Source of the DNA: an uncultured Anaerolineales bacterium
GTDB taxonomy: Bacteria > Chloroflexota > Anaerolineae > Aggregatilineales > Aggregatilineaceae
NCBI GenBank assembly: GCA_937135955.1
Contig: CAKZOB010000080.1
Span: 30,824 to 94,823, forward strand
DNA length: 64,000 bases
Reading direction: 5' to 3'
Shown: positions 22,451 through 31,392 of the stretch, one piece after another
Numbering within the stretch: position 1 is the stretch's first letter
Layout of the letters: the number at the start of each line of letters is the position of its first letter
Program-made: the position numbers and the translations under genes
Notes under the pieces: model-generated
The model's database searches: none
Seen by the model: only the letters and a program-made list of their open reading frames with translations
Told to the model about the DNA's origin: nothing

Positions 22451-23014
22451 TCACGCCTCCTCCACCTGTACGTCTGGCTTGCACACGCCGATGAAGGGAA
22501 GGTTGCGGTAATACTCATCCAGGTCGAGTCCATAACCGAAGACAAACTTGTCCGGAATCTCGAACCCTACGTAGTCCAGATCAATATGTACCTGGCGACG
22601 ACTGGGCTTGCTCAGCAGGGTGCATATCTTGACGCTGGCGGGATCGCGGGTTGCCAGGATGTTGAGGATATACTGTAGCGTGTGCCCACTGTCCACAATA
22701 TCCTCGACGATAATCACGTGTTTTCCAGCGATATCCTGTCTCAGATCCATGTCTATGCGCACGCGCCCTGAAGTCTCGCGCACGCCGCTGCCGTAGCTGG
22801 CAATCGCCATGAAATCTACGCTGTGCGGGAAGTCAAGGTGGCGCATCAGGTCTGTCAGGAACATGACACCACCCTTAAGTACACAAATCAGGAGCACCGG
22901 ACGCACATTGGCATAGTCGGCGCTGATCTGACGCCCCAGCTCAGCTACGCGCGCCTGTACCCTGTCGCTATCAATCAAGATTTCCTGCAGATATCGTTCG
23001 TATGGTTTGGACAT
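22451..23014 (-). CDS. hpt: Hypoxanthine phosphoribosyltransferase
   Basis: Converts hypoxanthine or guanine with PRPP to IMP or GMP in purine salvage. The PRPP-binding loop IIVEDIVDSGHTL is canonical; VLKGGVMFLTDL near the N-terminus and the Lys in IPDKFVFGYGLDLDEYYRNL complete the active site. ATG 23014 (MSKPYERYL) has AAAGGG nine bases upstream. It is 187 residues long, the usual size. The stop touches the cca start, so the two are translationally adjacent. Confidence 0.96.
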   Translation of the reverse strand: MSKPYERYLQEILIDSDRVQARVAELGRQISADYANVRPVLLICVLKGGVMFLTDLMRHLDFPHSVDFMAIASYGSGVRETSGRVRIDMDLRQDIAGKHVIIVEDIVDSGHTLQYILNILATRDPASVKICTLLSKPSRRQVHIDLDYVGFEIPDKFVFGYGLDLDEYYRNLPFIGVCKPDVQVEEA

Positions 23015-23050
23015 CACTGTTGACCCTTTGCATGAGGGCAAAGTCTCATT

Positions 23051-23587
23051 TCAATGCACACGCGCCGTGTCGCCAGAGACTCCTGCCAGGGTATAAATGC
23101 CGATCAGATCGCGTGAAGCGGAGATGCTCAGCGCCATCCACCAGTCCATGACTGTCTGGTACAGGTCTTCAGCTATCTGAATGTCCGCTGCCAGTTGATG
23201 CGCCACATCCAGCAGTGAGCGGATGGCTTTGCTGAGTGGGGGGAACTCCTCAGTTGGGAATAGAAGAGCCTGCCCTGCTGTTTCGAGAGCGGAAAACCCC
23301 TGCGGCGGGAGGTCTGAAGAATGATCCGACAGCGCTGCCGAAATCTGTTCGCCCATATCAAGCTGTTGTTCGCGCAATCGCAAGAGGCGGAGATGCAATT
23401 CGTCGGCGATATTGCGCAACAGCTCCAATCGAGGCGGAGAACTGAGCACCTGTGATTCCAGAAACTCCAGGAATGCGGTGCTGTCCCCTTTGGTCAGGCA
23501 GTACTCAAGGGTCTCGATCGCCTCGAAGCGCAGGAGTTGAAACTCAGCGGACAGTGCTCCAAAGGAATCATCCAGCGGGTCAGTCAT
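23051..23587 (-). CDS. Hypothetical helical protein
   Basis: A 178-residue soluble protein, mostly alpha-helical and acidic, with no motif I recognise. A long helix (about 45-95: LRNIADELHLRLLRLREQQ) and a second helical pair (KAIRSLLDVAHQLAADIQIA) suggest a coiled or bundled structure. ATG 23587 overlaps the stop of the DUF971 gene as TGATG and has GGAGGAGGG upstream, so translation is coupled. It sits between DUF971 and hpt in one operon. Confidence 0.65.
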   Translation of the reverse strand: MTDPLDDSFGALSAEFQLLRFEAIETLEYCLTKGDSTAFLEFLESQVLSSPPRLELLRNIADELHLRLLRLREQQLDMGEQISAALSDHSSDLPPQGFSALETAGQALLFPTEEFPPLSKAIRSLLDVAHQLAADIQIAEDLYQTVMDWWMALSISASRDLIGIYTLAGVSGDTARVH

Positions 23588-23916
23588 CAACCCTCCTCCG
23601 ACGGACACAACCGGTACAGATACTCCCAGGTGTAAATGCCGGTATGATGACCATCGTTCCAGTAGAACTGCAGGGCGTAGTTGCCCACGATCTCCAGGTT
23701 TTGAACCGAATAATGGCGGGTGGGGATCAGGTGCAGCAGATTCTCTGGGTCGGAATGCCTTCCCATGTTGGCGTGCCCTCCCCGACACTCGGCACATGGA
23801 CAGGCGAGACGCAGGGGGCCAAGCGGATAGCGACAGACACGGCCATCGTTCCAGCGAATGAGTAACACGTTGGACTTCTGATCGAGCGTGATGTCGTCTG
23901 GAAGAGGGGTGTCCAT
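23587..23916 (-). CDS. DUF971-domain protein
   Basis: About 109 residues forming a single DUF971 domain (gamma-butyrobetaine hydroxylase-like N-terminal fold): LLIRWNDGR at the start, the cysteine-containing LACPCAECRG, and GNYALQFYWNDGHHTGIYTWEYL at the end, noted by its parts YALQFYWNDG and GIYTWEYL. Elsewhere the domain is found alone or fused to Mrp/ApbC-type Fe-S scaffold ATPases, so a link to metal or Fe-S handling is possible; no such gene is next to it here. The start at 23916 (MDTPLPDD) is preferred over 23964, which overlaps the preceding gene. Confidence 0.8.
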   Translation of the reverse strand: MDTPLPDDITLDQKSNVLLIRWNDGRVCRYPLGPLRLACPCAECRGGHANMGRHSDPENLLHLIPTRHYSVQNLEIVGNYALQFYWNDGHHTGIYTWEYLYRLCPSEEG

Positions 23917-23921
23917 AGTTT

Positions 23922-24356
23922 TTATCTGCTGGAATTCGCCAGTTGCCTGGCCTGACCGATCCAATCGTTGTTGCGAATACGCTGAGGCCGCACCGTCACG
24001 AATGGGGCCAGGCGCTCGGCCAGCGTCTCTGGCGTCATGGCAGCAAGCTGCGCAAAACTGACAATGCCCGCGTCGCGCAGAGCCTGCGCAAAACGGGGAC
24101 CAACATCCTTGATCAGCGTGAAATCGTCACCTGGCATGGCGGCATCAACGGCGGGCGCAGGCTCTGCCTCCAGGGTATCCAGTGGTAGTTTGATCTCCGG
24201 AAGTGGCTCTGGCCCGGCATCAGGAACACGAGAACGAACCAGGAAACGCGCAGCGAGCTTGCCACGCTTGCTTTCTTTGAGCAAAAGCCATCCCACAACC
24301 GCGCTGGCTGCCAGCCCAGCGCCCAGCACGATCGAATTTCTCACCGCTTTGTACAT
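23922..24356 (-). CDS. Membrane-anchored helix-hairpin-helix protein
   Basis: 144 residues: an N-terminal membrane helix (about 8-27, SIVLGAGLAASAVVGWLLL), a basic stretch, a Pro/Glu-rich linker and a C-terminal HhH-type domain (DFTLIKDVGPRFAQALRDAG...). Such domains often bind nucleic acid or act as small protein-interaction modules. The helix would anchor it at the membrane with the domain probably in the cytoplasm. It is the first gene of the operon running to cca; five bases separate its stop from the DUF971 start. Confidence 0.7.
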   Translation of the reverse strand: MYKAVRNSIVLGAGLAASAVVGWLLLKESKRGKLAARFLVRSRVPDAGPEPLPEIKLPLDTLEAEPAPAVDAAMPGDDFTLIKDVGPRFAQALRDAGIVSFAQLAAMTPETLAERLAPFVTVRPQRIRNNDWIGQARQLANSSR

Positions 24357-24704
24357 GGCGCGCTCTCTTTCACTCTGGTCTCAGGCACAAATTGTGCAAC
24401 ACAGACCAATCACAACGGCCCGCCGGTTCCCCCGACTCTTCCCGTGATGGTGCGCGTATTGTATCATGGGAGGCAAGAGGGTGTCCAATGCGCTGCTCCG
24501 AATTTCCTTGGCCCTTGCTGAAAATGCACCATTATATATCAAGTAATATATTTTAATAATGCAAATGCGTCTGTTAGACAGGAGAGATTAATATTTTGGG
24601 CTATGCGCGTAATGTGAAAGAACACAATCCTTAGCACTTGCCTTATCTCTCAACATCCTCTATACTATACTCTGGTAATTGCTTACAGACAAGAGAGGCC
24701 AGCC
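24357..24704. other. 348-base divergent intergenic region
   Basis: No coding potential is seen. It holds an A+T-rich block (about 24520-24600) unlike the rest of the window and a clear plus-strand promoter at 24638-24666. On the minus strand TACAAT (24468-24473) could be a -10 for the HhH operon, but no good -35 accompanies it. The A+T block has partial dyads (ATATAT, AATATATT) that could be regulatory. Confidence 0.5.
24638..24666 (+). promoter_or_regulatory. Predicted promoter of the SARP-like gene
   Basis: TTGCCT (24638-24643) and TATACT (24661-24666) are separated by exactly 17 bases. Transcription would begin about 32 bases before the ATG at 24705. Confidence 0.75.
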
Positions 24705-25976
24705 ATGGAACTGAATCAGATGGTGTCAAGGGTCCTTGAGGCGGTACACATGCGTGGGGCAGGAGCACAAGTGATCTTGTTGCACCCGGCCAGTCGCTAC
24801 CGGTCAATGGTCGTCGCGCAGCTCATGAATTCGACAGAGCAGCGCGTATTCTATTACGCGATGGGGCCGGACGATGTGGATGTGCGCTCGTTCCTGTCCG
24901 GCATCACTCATGATCTCGCCAACCAGCATCCTACTTTTGGCCGCCACGTCAATCTGATCCAGTTCGACCCGGAGCAAAAACTGGTAGACTTGCTGGATGC
25001 TTTCGTAGCTGATCTGGCCGATCTCTCCAGCGACCCATTCATGCTGATCCTGGACGAATACGACCGTACCGACAGCGCAGACGACATCCAGTGGTTCATC
25101 GAACAAACGATTCTGCGCGTTCCCTCTCGTTGCCAGATCATTATCAACAGCCGGACGCTGCCTCGTCTCCCCTGGATCTCGCTGATCGCTCAGAAGAAAG
25201 CGGTCATTCTACGCGATGACCAATTGGTGACCAGCAACTTCTACGACATGCGCACCGACGGCGTGATTCACCTGCAGGTGAACGCACTGGGACCTGGCAT
25301 GGTCATTCACAACGGTGAAGTGATCAACACCTGGGAAGGGCACTTGCCTCGCCTGCTATTCTTCTTCGCGTTGGACAAGCCAGTAGTAACCCGCTCGGAG
25401 ATCTGCCAGGCTTTCTGGCCCGATCTGGCCAGCGACCAGGCGGTCAACGTCTTCCATGTGACCAAGCGCCGCCTGCACAAAGCGCTCAACTTCGATGTGC
25501 TAGTACACGAAGGGGGCTATTACCGCATCAATCCGGAAGTGTCCGTCGAGTACGACATCGCCGAGTTTGTCGGCGCTTTGGTGCGTGGACGCGCGCCGGA
25601 AACCCAGGACAAAACCAGTGCCTGGCAACAGGCGATTGATCTCTACAAAGGGCCTTTCCTGCAGGGGCATGTTGACCAGTGGATTCTAGATCGCCGTGCC
25701 GACTATCAGAAAGGCTACCTGGAGGCCCTGAGCGAGATGGCACGGATTCGCCTGGTTGAGGGGCGTCAGGAACATGCTCTGGGGCTGTTGCTGCGAGCAG
25801 TGAACGAGAATGATCGCTACGAACCCATTCATCGGCAGATCATGCAACTCTACGCCGATCTGGGGCGTCGCAGCGAGGCTGCCGCACACTACCGCAAGTT
25901 GGCCGATCAACTGAAGCAAGAAGGCAAAGAGCCGGAGCCGGAAACCAAGGCACTCTACCAGTCCATCATGTCCTGA
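24705..25976 (+). CDS. SARP/BTAD-type transcriptional regulator with degenerate NTPase-like N-terminus
   Basis: 423 residues in three parts. The N-terminal 200 residues look like a STAND/MalT-type NTPase: a Walker B-like FMLILDEYDRTD (about 110-121) and a sensor-like IIINSRTLPRLPW are present, but the Walker A position reads LLHPASRYRSM with no GK[ST]. The middle (about 225-285) is a winged helix typical of SARP proteins (RSEICQAFWPDLASDQAVNV and TKRRLHKAL as landmarks). The C-terminus is a BTAD/TPR domain (YKGPFLQGH..., ...YEPIHRQIMQLYADLG). It probably binds DNA; ATP binding is doubtful. It stands alone between its own promoter and a terminator. Confidence 0.85.
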   Translation: MELNQMVSRVLEAVHMRGAGAQVILLHPASRYRSMVVAQLMNSTEQRVFYYAMGPDDVDVRSFLSGITHDLANQHPTFGRHVNLIQFDPEQKLVDLLDAFVADLADLSSDPFMLILDEYDRTDSADDIQWFIEQTILRVPSRCQIIINSRTLPRLPWISLIAQKKAVILRDDQLVTSNFYDMRTDGVIHLQVNALGPGMVIHNGEVINTWEGHLPRLLFFFALDKPVVTRSEICQAFWPDLASDQAVNVFHVTKRRLHKALNFDVLVHEGGYYRINPEVSVEYDIAEFVGALVRGRAPETQDKTSAWQQAIDLYKGPFLQGHVDQWILDRRADYQKGYLEALSEMARIRLVEGRQEHALGLLLRAVNENDRYEPIHRQIMQLYADLGRRSEAAAHYRKLADQLKQEGKEPEPETKALYQSIMS

Positions 25977-26010
25977 GCGTGCACTTCCGACAAGGAAAGA
26001 CCGAACAGAA

Positions 26011-26044
26011 AGCGGCAGGCTGTCTCACCTGCCGCTCTTTGCTT
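26011..26044 (+). terminator. Terminator after the SARP-like gene
   Basis: A perfect 9-bp stem (AGCGGCAGG, 26011-26019, with CCTGCCGCT, 26028-26036) with an 8-base loop is followed by CTTTGCTT. It lies between the regulator and the convergent tRNA-Arg and may serve both. Confidence 0.8.
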
Positions 26045-26047
26045 GCA

Positions 26048-26120
26048 CGCCCCTGGAGGGGATCGAACCCCCGACCGTCTGCTTAGAAGGCAGCTGCTCT
26101 ATCCACTGAGCTACAGGGGC
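26048..26120 (-). tRNA. tRNA-Arg (anticodon TCT)
   Basis: A 73-nt cloverleaf on the minus strand: acceptor GCCCCTG/CAGGGGC, D arm GCTC...GAGC, anticodon loop CTTCTAA giving TCT, T loop TTCGATC. The discriminator base is G. CCA is not encoded. A near-consensus promoter lies just upstream. Confidence 0.97.
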
Positions 26121-26131
26121 ATTGCTCCGTC

Positions 26132-26160
26132 ATTGTACGGTCCACATCTGACCATGTCAA
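26132..26160 (-). promoter_or_regulatory. Promoter of tRNA-Arg(TCT)
   Basis: On the minus strand TTGACA (26155-26160), a 17-base spacer and TACAAT (26132-26137). The -10 ends 11 bases before the tRNA. Confidence 0.85.
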
Positions 26161-26179
26161 GCGCGATCAAGCAATCGGT

Positions 26180-26650
26180 TTATTCTTCGTCGAGGCAAGG
26201 ACGAATGCCCTTGTACACCGTGCCACCACTGAGTGTTCTCAGGATAGTCATGGGTGGACGACCGATCAATTCGCTCAGCTCTACAGGGGTAAGGGGCGTG
26301 TTGCCGTTGGCCAGAAAGACGCGAAAGACAGCGTCCACCAGCGACAGGTGAGGGGTGATGAAATCAGGCTGTTTGCTCGCCTCGCGCAGCGCGCGCTGCA
26401 GCGCATCTACTTTGCGGACTTCTGCAGTGACGGGATCGATCCAGTCTACCTCCTCCGTGTCGCGATGCTCGGAGAAAAAATCGCGTTGTTCCGGAGGCAG
26501 GTGACTTAGTAGATAGACACGCAGATCGCGCCCCTCCCGCTCCCACCAATTGTAGTCAATGTGGAACTTGGTATCGAGCGTAGGTCGTATGCGTTTACTG
26601 GCAATCCCAGTCGAAGAATTCACCGTGTCCCCTGATCTGCGTTCTGCCAT
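26180..26650 (-). CDS. Hypothetical protein, second gene of a two-gene operon
   Basis: 156 residues, no recognised family. The middle has a charged helical region (DWIDPVTAEVRKVDALQRALR). The C-terminal 50 residues look like a helix-turn-helix (SLVDAVFRVFLANGNTPLTP, then VELSELIGRPPMTILRTL) ending in GTVYKGIRPCLDEE. Its ATG overlaps the stop of the 525-residue gene as TGATG, so the two are translationally coupled and probably act together. Downstream comes the tRNA-Arg promoter, with no clear terminator between. Its partner ends with a HARE-HTH-like segment, which suggests a shared nucleic-acid or transcription role; that is inference. Confidence 0.75.
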   Translation of the reverse strand: MAERRSGDTVNSSTGIASKRIRPTLDTKFHIDYNWWEREGRDLRVYLLSHLPPEQRDFFSEHRDTEEVDWIDPVTAEVRKVDALQRALREASKQPDFITPHLSLVDAVFRVFLANGNTPLTPVELSELIGRPPMTILRTLSGGTVYKGIRPCLDEE

Positions 26651-28227
26651 CAGGCCAGCCGCCAGTATGGCCCACCCACGTGCTCAAACTCAGGATTAGA
26701 AACCAGTGTCGCGAAGATCGGCCCTGGTGGACACCGGCGGATGACATTCACTGCGCTGTAGAGCGTCTTGGCATGCACCGTGCGCTGTGGGGTGAGCTTC
26801 GCCAGTTCGGCAATTAACTCGCGCATGATATCCGCCAGACCTCGTTGCGGCTTGTCAGTCGAAATCCACAGCGCATCAATGCCTTTGAGATCGTCAGCGC
26901 CGAGCACCATCAGCTCGTCGTATTCGGCTCCGATCGCACGCTTCTGGCTTTCGAACAGCAGTCGGTTGTTGGGACCCGGCACCGCGAGACGAATCCACTC
27001 AGTCCGGGGGCGATGCGCGTGAAAGTCAACGACAACCCGTGAAGGATCATCAGTGCGTCTGACGATGATATAGGCTCCCACAGGCAGGCGATGTCGGCGA
27101 TAGAAATCGGCCAACCCATAGACATAGCGGTGCTCGCGCACGACCCAGCCGGGCATCTCCTCGCCCGTCTGACCATCGATCAGTGTCATCAGGATGCGTT
27201 GCGCTTCATACGCTGTCGGGAACAGGTGCCGCAGATGCGAGTTCAGCGGCAACGTCCCCGTCCGGCGATGAGGGAAGTTTAGACTAAAGGTCACCGAGTC
27301 CGCTGGCGAGGCTGGGGAACGCAAGTTCGATAGCTCGTCATCAATTTCATATTCGAGCTGCGCGAGTTCCTCTGTCAGCAGCCGCCAGTCATACTCAATC
27401 GGCTTGTAACGCAGGCGCTCCGGTACCTTGACCACTTCGGGCGGCTCAAGGTCGCGCAAATACCACAACACACGCCCCGCCGGCCCCACTTCGTCAAAGC
27501 GCGGGTCGTGGAACATCGCATATTCGAGCGAAAAGATTTGCAGGCGGCGGTTTGCCTCGCTGGGCAGTCCAACTTCCTTGATAATGCGCTCTGTTTCAAG
27601 CGGGCCGCCGTTGTGCATGACCAACACCGCCTCGGCCAAGTGCAGATGGGCGATGGTCACCTCTACCAGCAGGGACTTGAGGAACCACCGTCCGGCGAAG
27701 TAGACGACATCCTCTTCTTTGCGCAGCCGCTCTTCCAGCAGGTAGATGATGTCGTCCCCATAATCACGCATGATGACGTCAATGTCAGCCTGCGTGGCGG
27801 TAGGAAGCTGAGTATCAACGCTGAAGTCAATGTTCAGTTGATGAGGCGTTTGCAGCGCGCTGGCAAATTCGCGCGCTGCCCCGTCCTCGAACTCAACCCG
27901 AATCACCTTGAACTCGCCATGTTCTGGGTTGTTCCCCGGACGGACACCAACCACCCGGCCTACAGCGTAATCGAGCGCAGGGAAGACCAGCGTCTGCCCA
28001 ACCTGATATTCGTGCCGGGGCTGGAAAACCTCGCCGCGCTGAAACTGCCGCCGCAGCAACTGCGCTTCTTTTTCGATCCGGAACACCACCAGGCGTCGGG
28101 CCAGTTCCTGGCTGGAGAGAGGCTTCTCATCTTCGAGGAAGACGTTGAACAGGAACTCAATATCTTCGTCTGTTACCTCGAAGTGATCGGTCCAGTAGTG
28201 TTCAGAGGCTGTCTGATGTCGAAGCAA
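26650..28227 (-). CDS. Hypothetical 525-residue protein with HARE-HTH-like C-terminus
   Basis: Unknown function. The N-terminus has a helical winged-helix-like part (DIEFLFNVFLEDEKPLSSQE, LARRLVVFRIEKEAQLLRR), followed by a beta barrel-like segment (YQVGQTLVFPALDYAVGRVV) that resembles a KOW/SH3-type fold. The middle has a long helical region and many acidic residues. The last 60 residues (TLYSAVNVIRRCPPGPIFAT, NPEFEHVGGPYWRLA) resemble the HARE-HTH domain of the RNA polymerase delta subunit and chromatin factors. It starts with TTG at 28227, with AGGGG five bases upstream and a strong promoter. No enzyme motif is seen. Confidence 0.75.
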   Translation of the reverse strand: MLRHQTASEHYWTDHFEVTDEDIEFLFNVFLEDEKPLSSQELARRLVVFRIEKEAQLLRRQFQRGEVFQPRHEYQVGQTLVFPALDYAVGRVVGVRPGNNPEHGEFKVIRVEFEDGAAREFASALQTPHQLNIDFSVDTQLPTATQADIDVIMRDYGDDIIYLLEERLRKEEDVVYFAGRWFLKSLLVEVTIAHLHLAEAVLVMHNGGPLETERIIKEVGLPSEANRRLQIFSLEYAMFHDPRFDEVGPAGRVLWYLRDLEPPEVVKVPERLRYKPIEYDWRLLTEELAQLEYEIDDELSNLRSPASPADSVTFSLNFPHRRTGTLPLNSHLRHLFPTAYEAQRILMTLIDGQTGEEMPGWVVREHRYVYGLADFYRRHRLPVGAYIIVRRTDDPSRVVVDFHAHRPRTEWIRLAVPGPNNRLLFESQKRAIGAEYDELMVLGADDLKGIDALWISTDKPQRGLADIMRELIAELAKLTPQRTVHAKTLYSAVNVIRRCPPGPIFATLVSNPEFEHVGGPYWRLA

Positions 28228-28284
28228 TGCGACCCCTGTGAGCGCATACTAGGTCGAGCGGGATTTAATGAAAACCGGAGACGT

Positions 28285-28313
28285 ATTATAAGGCAGCATA
28301 GGGCTTCTGACAA
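28285..28313 (-). promoter_or_regulatory. Promoter of the 525/156-residue operon
   Basis: On the minus strand TTGTCA (28308-28313), a 17-base spacer and a perfect TATAAT (28285-28290). The transcript would start near 28278, about 50 bases before the TTG start. Confidence 0.8.
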
Positions 28314-28406
28314 GCAAGACACGCGGAAAAAAGTCTACGATTGTGTTGGGTGTACAAATTCCTGTCTTTTCTCCACGGCGCCTCCGCTTGGCCTGCGCCC
28401 AATGGG

Positions 28407-28436
28407 TTACGAACGTTCCCTGCCTCACGCTATAAT
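28407..28436 (+). promoter_or_regulatory. Predicted aconitase promoter with a palindrome
   Basis: TTACGA (28407-28412), an 18-base spacer and TATAAT (28431-28436). The spacer holds GAACGTTC (28411-28418), a perfect 8-bp palindrome that overlaps the -35 edge and could be an operator. The leader to the ATG is about 60 bases. Confidence 0.6.
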
Positions 28437-28505
28437 CTGCAGAGAATTGGCCTCCCCACCATAGTTTTGGGGATCGACAAGCCGCAGCACAAGGAAGGAA
28501 CGCTC

Positions 28506-31244
28506 ATGACAAGCTCGACCAGACCTCTGCGCGATTCTTTCAACGCGCGCGCGACACTCGACATCCCCGACGGGCGGCTGACCTATTACCGACTGTCCGC
28601 GCTGTCTGAGCAGGGCATTGGCGACATTGATCGGCTGCCATTCTCGATCAAGGTCTTGCTGGAAGCAGCGCTGCGCAACAATAACGGTTTTGAGGTCACC
28701 GACGATGACGTGATCAAGATCGCACGCTGGTCGCCGTCTATGGCTGAGGATCACGAAATTCCATTCAAGCCCGCTCGCGTGATTCTGCAGGACTTCACAG
28801 GGGTTCCATCCCTGGTAGACCTGGCCGCGCTGCGCTCGGCGTTGCAGCGTATGGGAGGCGATCCGAGCCGCATCAACCCGGCCATTCCCGTTGATCTGGT
28901 CATTGATCACTCAGTCCAGGTTGACGTGTTTGGGACGCCAGACGCACTGCAGATCAACGCGGAAATGGAGTTCGAACGCAACCGCGAGCGTTACGAATTC
29001 ATCCGCTGGGGACAGAAAGCATTCCGCAATTTTCGCGCTGTGCCCCCTGCGACCGGAATCGTGCATCAAGTCAACCTCGAGTATCTCGCGCGCGGGGTGT
29101 TAACTAGGGAACAAGATGGAACCACAGTGGTGTTCCCCGACAGTCTGGTCGGCACCGACTCGCATACCACCATGATCAACGCCCTGGGAGTAGTAGGCTG
29201 GGGGGTAGGGGGCATCGAGGCAGAAGCCGTGATGCTGGGCCAGCCGATCTACATGCTCTTGCCCGAAGTGATCGGCTTTAAGCTGATCGGACAACTCCCA
29301 GAAGGCGCTACGGCTACTGACCTGGTGCTGGTGGTGACGCAGATGTTGCGTAAAAAGGGCGTCGTGGGCAAGTTCGTTGAGTTCTACGGTAGCGGTCTCA
29401 GCAGTCTGAGCCTGCCCGATCGGGCTACGCTGGCTAACATGGCCCCAGAATATGGGGCGACCATGGGTTTCTTCCCGGTGGATGCGGAAACCATCCGCTA
29501 TCTTGCCTATACGGGCCGTCCGCCACAGCTAGTACAGCTTGTCGAGCAGTATGCCCGTGCCCAGGGGCTATTCCGTACCGACGATACTCCCGATCCGTCC
29601 TTCACGGACACGCTCGAACTCGATCTGAGCACTATCGAACCCAGTTTGGCTGGCCCCAAGCGCCCTCACGACAGGGTACCGCTGACTGAGATGCGAGCGA
29701 AGTTTCGGCAGGCGCTCAGTGCACCGGTGTCCGAGCGTGGCTTTGCGCTGACACCCGAAGCGCTCACGCGCCGCGCTCAGATCAGGCTGGCGCGGAACGG
29801 GCATCAGTCGTTCGAGGTTGGGCATGGCGTAGTGGTTATCGCCGCGATCACCAGTTGTACCAATACCTCCAATCCCTCGGTCATGATCGGGGCGGGTTTG
29901 CTTGCCAAGAAGGCGGTCGAGCGCGGCTTACAGGTTGCCCCCTACGTCAAAACGAGCCTGGCCCCAGGCTCGAAAGTGGTCACGGCTTACCTTCGAGAAG
30001 CCGGCCTGCTCCCCTACTTAGAACAACTGGGCTTCTATGTGGTCGGTTATGGGTGTACCACCTGCATCGGCAACAGCGGGCCGCTGACTCAGGCCGTCGC
30101 CGAAGCTATCAGCGAGAACGACCTGATCGCGGCGGCAGTCCTGAGCGGCAACCGCAATTTCGAAGGGCGTATCAACCCATATGTTCGGGCCAATTACCTG
30201 GCCTCACCGCCACTGGTGGTAGCCTACGCCATCGCAGGGACAGTGGATATTGATCTCACATCAGAGCCGATCGGGATAGATCGGGAGGGGCAACCGGTCT
30301 TCCTGCGCGATATCTGGCCCAGCCAGGAGGAAATTCAGCAGACCATCGCTGCCGCCCTCAAGCCAGAGATGTTCCGCGAGCAGTACAGCAATGTCTACGA
30401 CGGCAACGAAACCTGGAACGCCATACCTGTCGCCGACAGTCCCGTGTATGCCTGGGATCCCAACTCCACCTATATTCAGGAACCGCCGTTCTTCACGGAC
30501 CTTTCACCGGAACCTGAGCCAATCCGCGACATACGCGGAGCACGGGTATTGGCCCTCTTCGGTGACACCATCACTACCGACCACATTTCTCCTGCTGGCT
30601 CTATCGCGCCCGACAGCCCCGCAGGGCGTTATCTGATAGCGCAAGGCGTCGCGGTGAAGGACTTCAACACTTATGGCACACGGCGCGGTAACGACCGTGT
30701 GATGGTCCGCGGCACCTTCGCCAACATTCGCCTGAAGAACCTGCTGGTGCCCGGCGTAGAAGGCGGAGTGACCGTGCATCTGCCCAGCGGGGAGCGTATG
30801 TCCATCTTCGATGCGGCGGAGCGTTACCGGGCGGAAAATACCCCCCTGCTGATCATCGCGGGGAAGGAGTATGGCGCGGGCAGTTCGCGCGACTGGGCCG
30901 CCAAGGGGACGATGCTCCTCGGCGTGCGGGCAGTGCTGGCTGAAAGCTTCGAACGCATTCACCGCAGCAACCTGATCGGCATGGGCGTGCTCCCGTTGCA
31001 GTTCAAAGAGGGCGAGAATGCCGCCTCCCTCGGCCTGAGCGGGCACGAAGTCTACGATATCGAGGGTCTGAACGACAGTTTGACGCCGCGTCAGCCGTTG
31101 CTGGTGCGGGCCACTGCTGCCGACGGCAGCGTCCGTCAGTTCACTGTGATCTGCCGTCTCGACACTCCGGTTGAGGTACACTACTACCGTCACGGTGGCA
31201 TCCTGAACGCCGTGCTGCGGGCTATCCTGCAAGAAAACTCATAG
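28506..31244 (+). CDS. acnA: Aconitate hydratase AcnA
   Basis: Isomerises citrate to isocitrate in the TCA cycle using a [4Fe-4S] cluster. The cluster ligands are Cys451 (SCTNTSNPS), Cys517 and Cys520 ([10 protein letters not shown]). The substrate-site SDSHTT-like [18 protein letters not shown] and the C-terminal swivel-domain [12 protein letters not shown] are present. At 912 residues it matches the AcnA/IRP1 length. ATG 28506 has AAGGAAGGAA upstream; the same frame is open to 28341 but begins inside the promoter region. It is single-gene, with its own promoter and terminator. Some relatives also act on 2-methylisocitrate, which cannot be excluded. Confidence 0.97.
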   Translation: MTSSTRPLRDSFNARATLDIPDGRLTYYRLSALSEQGIGDIDRLPFSIKVLLEAALRNNNGFEVTDDDVIKIARWSPSMAEDHEIPFKPARVILQDFTGVPSLVDLAALRSALQRMGGDPSRINPAIPVDLVIDHSVQVDVFGTPDALQINAEMEFERNRERYEFIRWGQKAFRNFRAVPPATGIVHQVNLEYLARGVLTREQDGTTVVFPDSLVGTDSHTTMINALGVVGWGVGGIEAEAVMLGQPIYMLLPEVIGFKLIGQLPEGATATDLVLVVTQMLRKKGVVGKFVEFYGSGLSSLSLPDRATLANMAPEYGATMGFFPVDAETIRYLAYTGRPPQLVQLVEQYARAQGLFRTDDTPDPSFTDTLELDLSTIEPSLAGPKRPHDRVPLTEMRAKFRQALSAPVSERGFALTPEALTRRAQIRLARNGHQSFEVGHGVVVIAAITSCTNTSNPSVMIGAGLLAKKAVERGLQVAPYVKTSLAPGSKVVTAYLREAGLLPYLEQLGFYVVGYGCTTCIGNSGPLTQAVAEAISENDLIAAAVLSGNRNFEGRINPYVRANYLASPPLVVAYAIAGTVDIDLTSEPIGIDREGQPVFLRDIWPSQEEIQQTIAAALKPEMFREQYSNVYDGNETWNAIPVADSPVYAWDPNSTYIQEPPFFTDLSPEPEPIRDIRGARVLALFGDTITTDHISPAGSIAPDSPAGRYLIAQGVAVKDFNTYGTRRGNDRVMVRGTFANIRLKNLLVPGVEGGVTVHLPSGERMSIFDAAERYRAENTPLLIIAGKEYGAGSSRDWAAKGTMLLGVRAVLAESFERIHRSNLIGMGVLPLQFKEGENAASLGLSGHEVYDIEGLNDSLTPRQPLLVRATAADGSVRQFTVICRLDTPVEVHYYRHGGILNAVLRAILQENS

Positions 31245-31268
31245 TTTCCTGTCCACAGACAAGGGATC

Positions 31269-31308
31269 AGGGCTGGTCTCTTCTGCCAGAGGCCGGCCCT
31301 TTCATTTG
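31269..31308 (+). terminator. Terminator after acnA
   Basis: An 8-bp stem with one G-U pair (AGGGCTGG, 31269-31276, with CCGGCCCT, 31293-31300) is followed by TTCATTTG. It lies 25 bases after the acnA stop. Confidence 0.7.
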
Positions 31309-31392
31309 CCCAGGATGCGCAAAACAACATGTCTGAGTAAGATTAGGGCATTGACAGACCTCAGAGCATGAACAAAAGGAGTTTGCGCCAGT

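Noticed and set aside
27317..27328. GAACGCAAGTTC, identical to the uvrB box
   Set aside because: It is deep inside the 525-residue coding region with no promoter nearby, so it is most likely chance.
30480..30491. GAACCGCCGTTC, LexA-type match
   Set aside because: It is inside the aconitase coding sequence; no promoter context.
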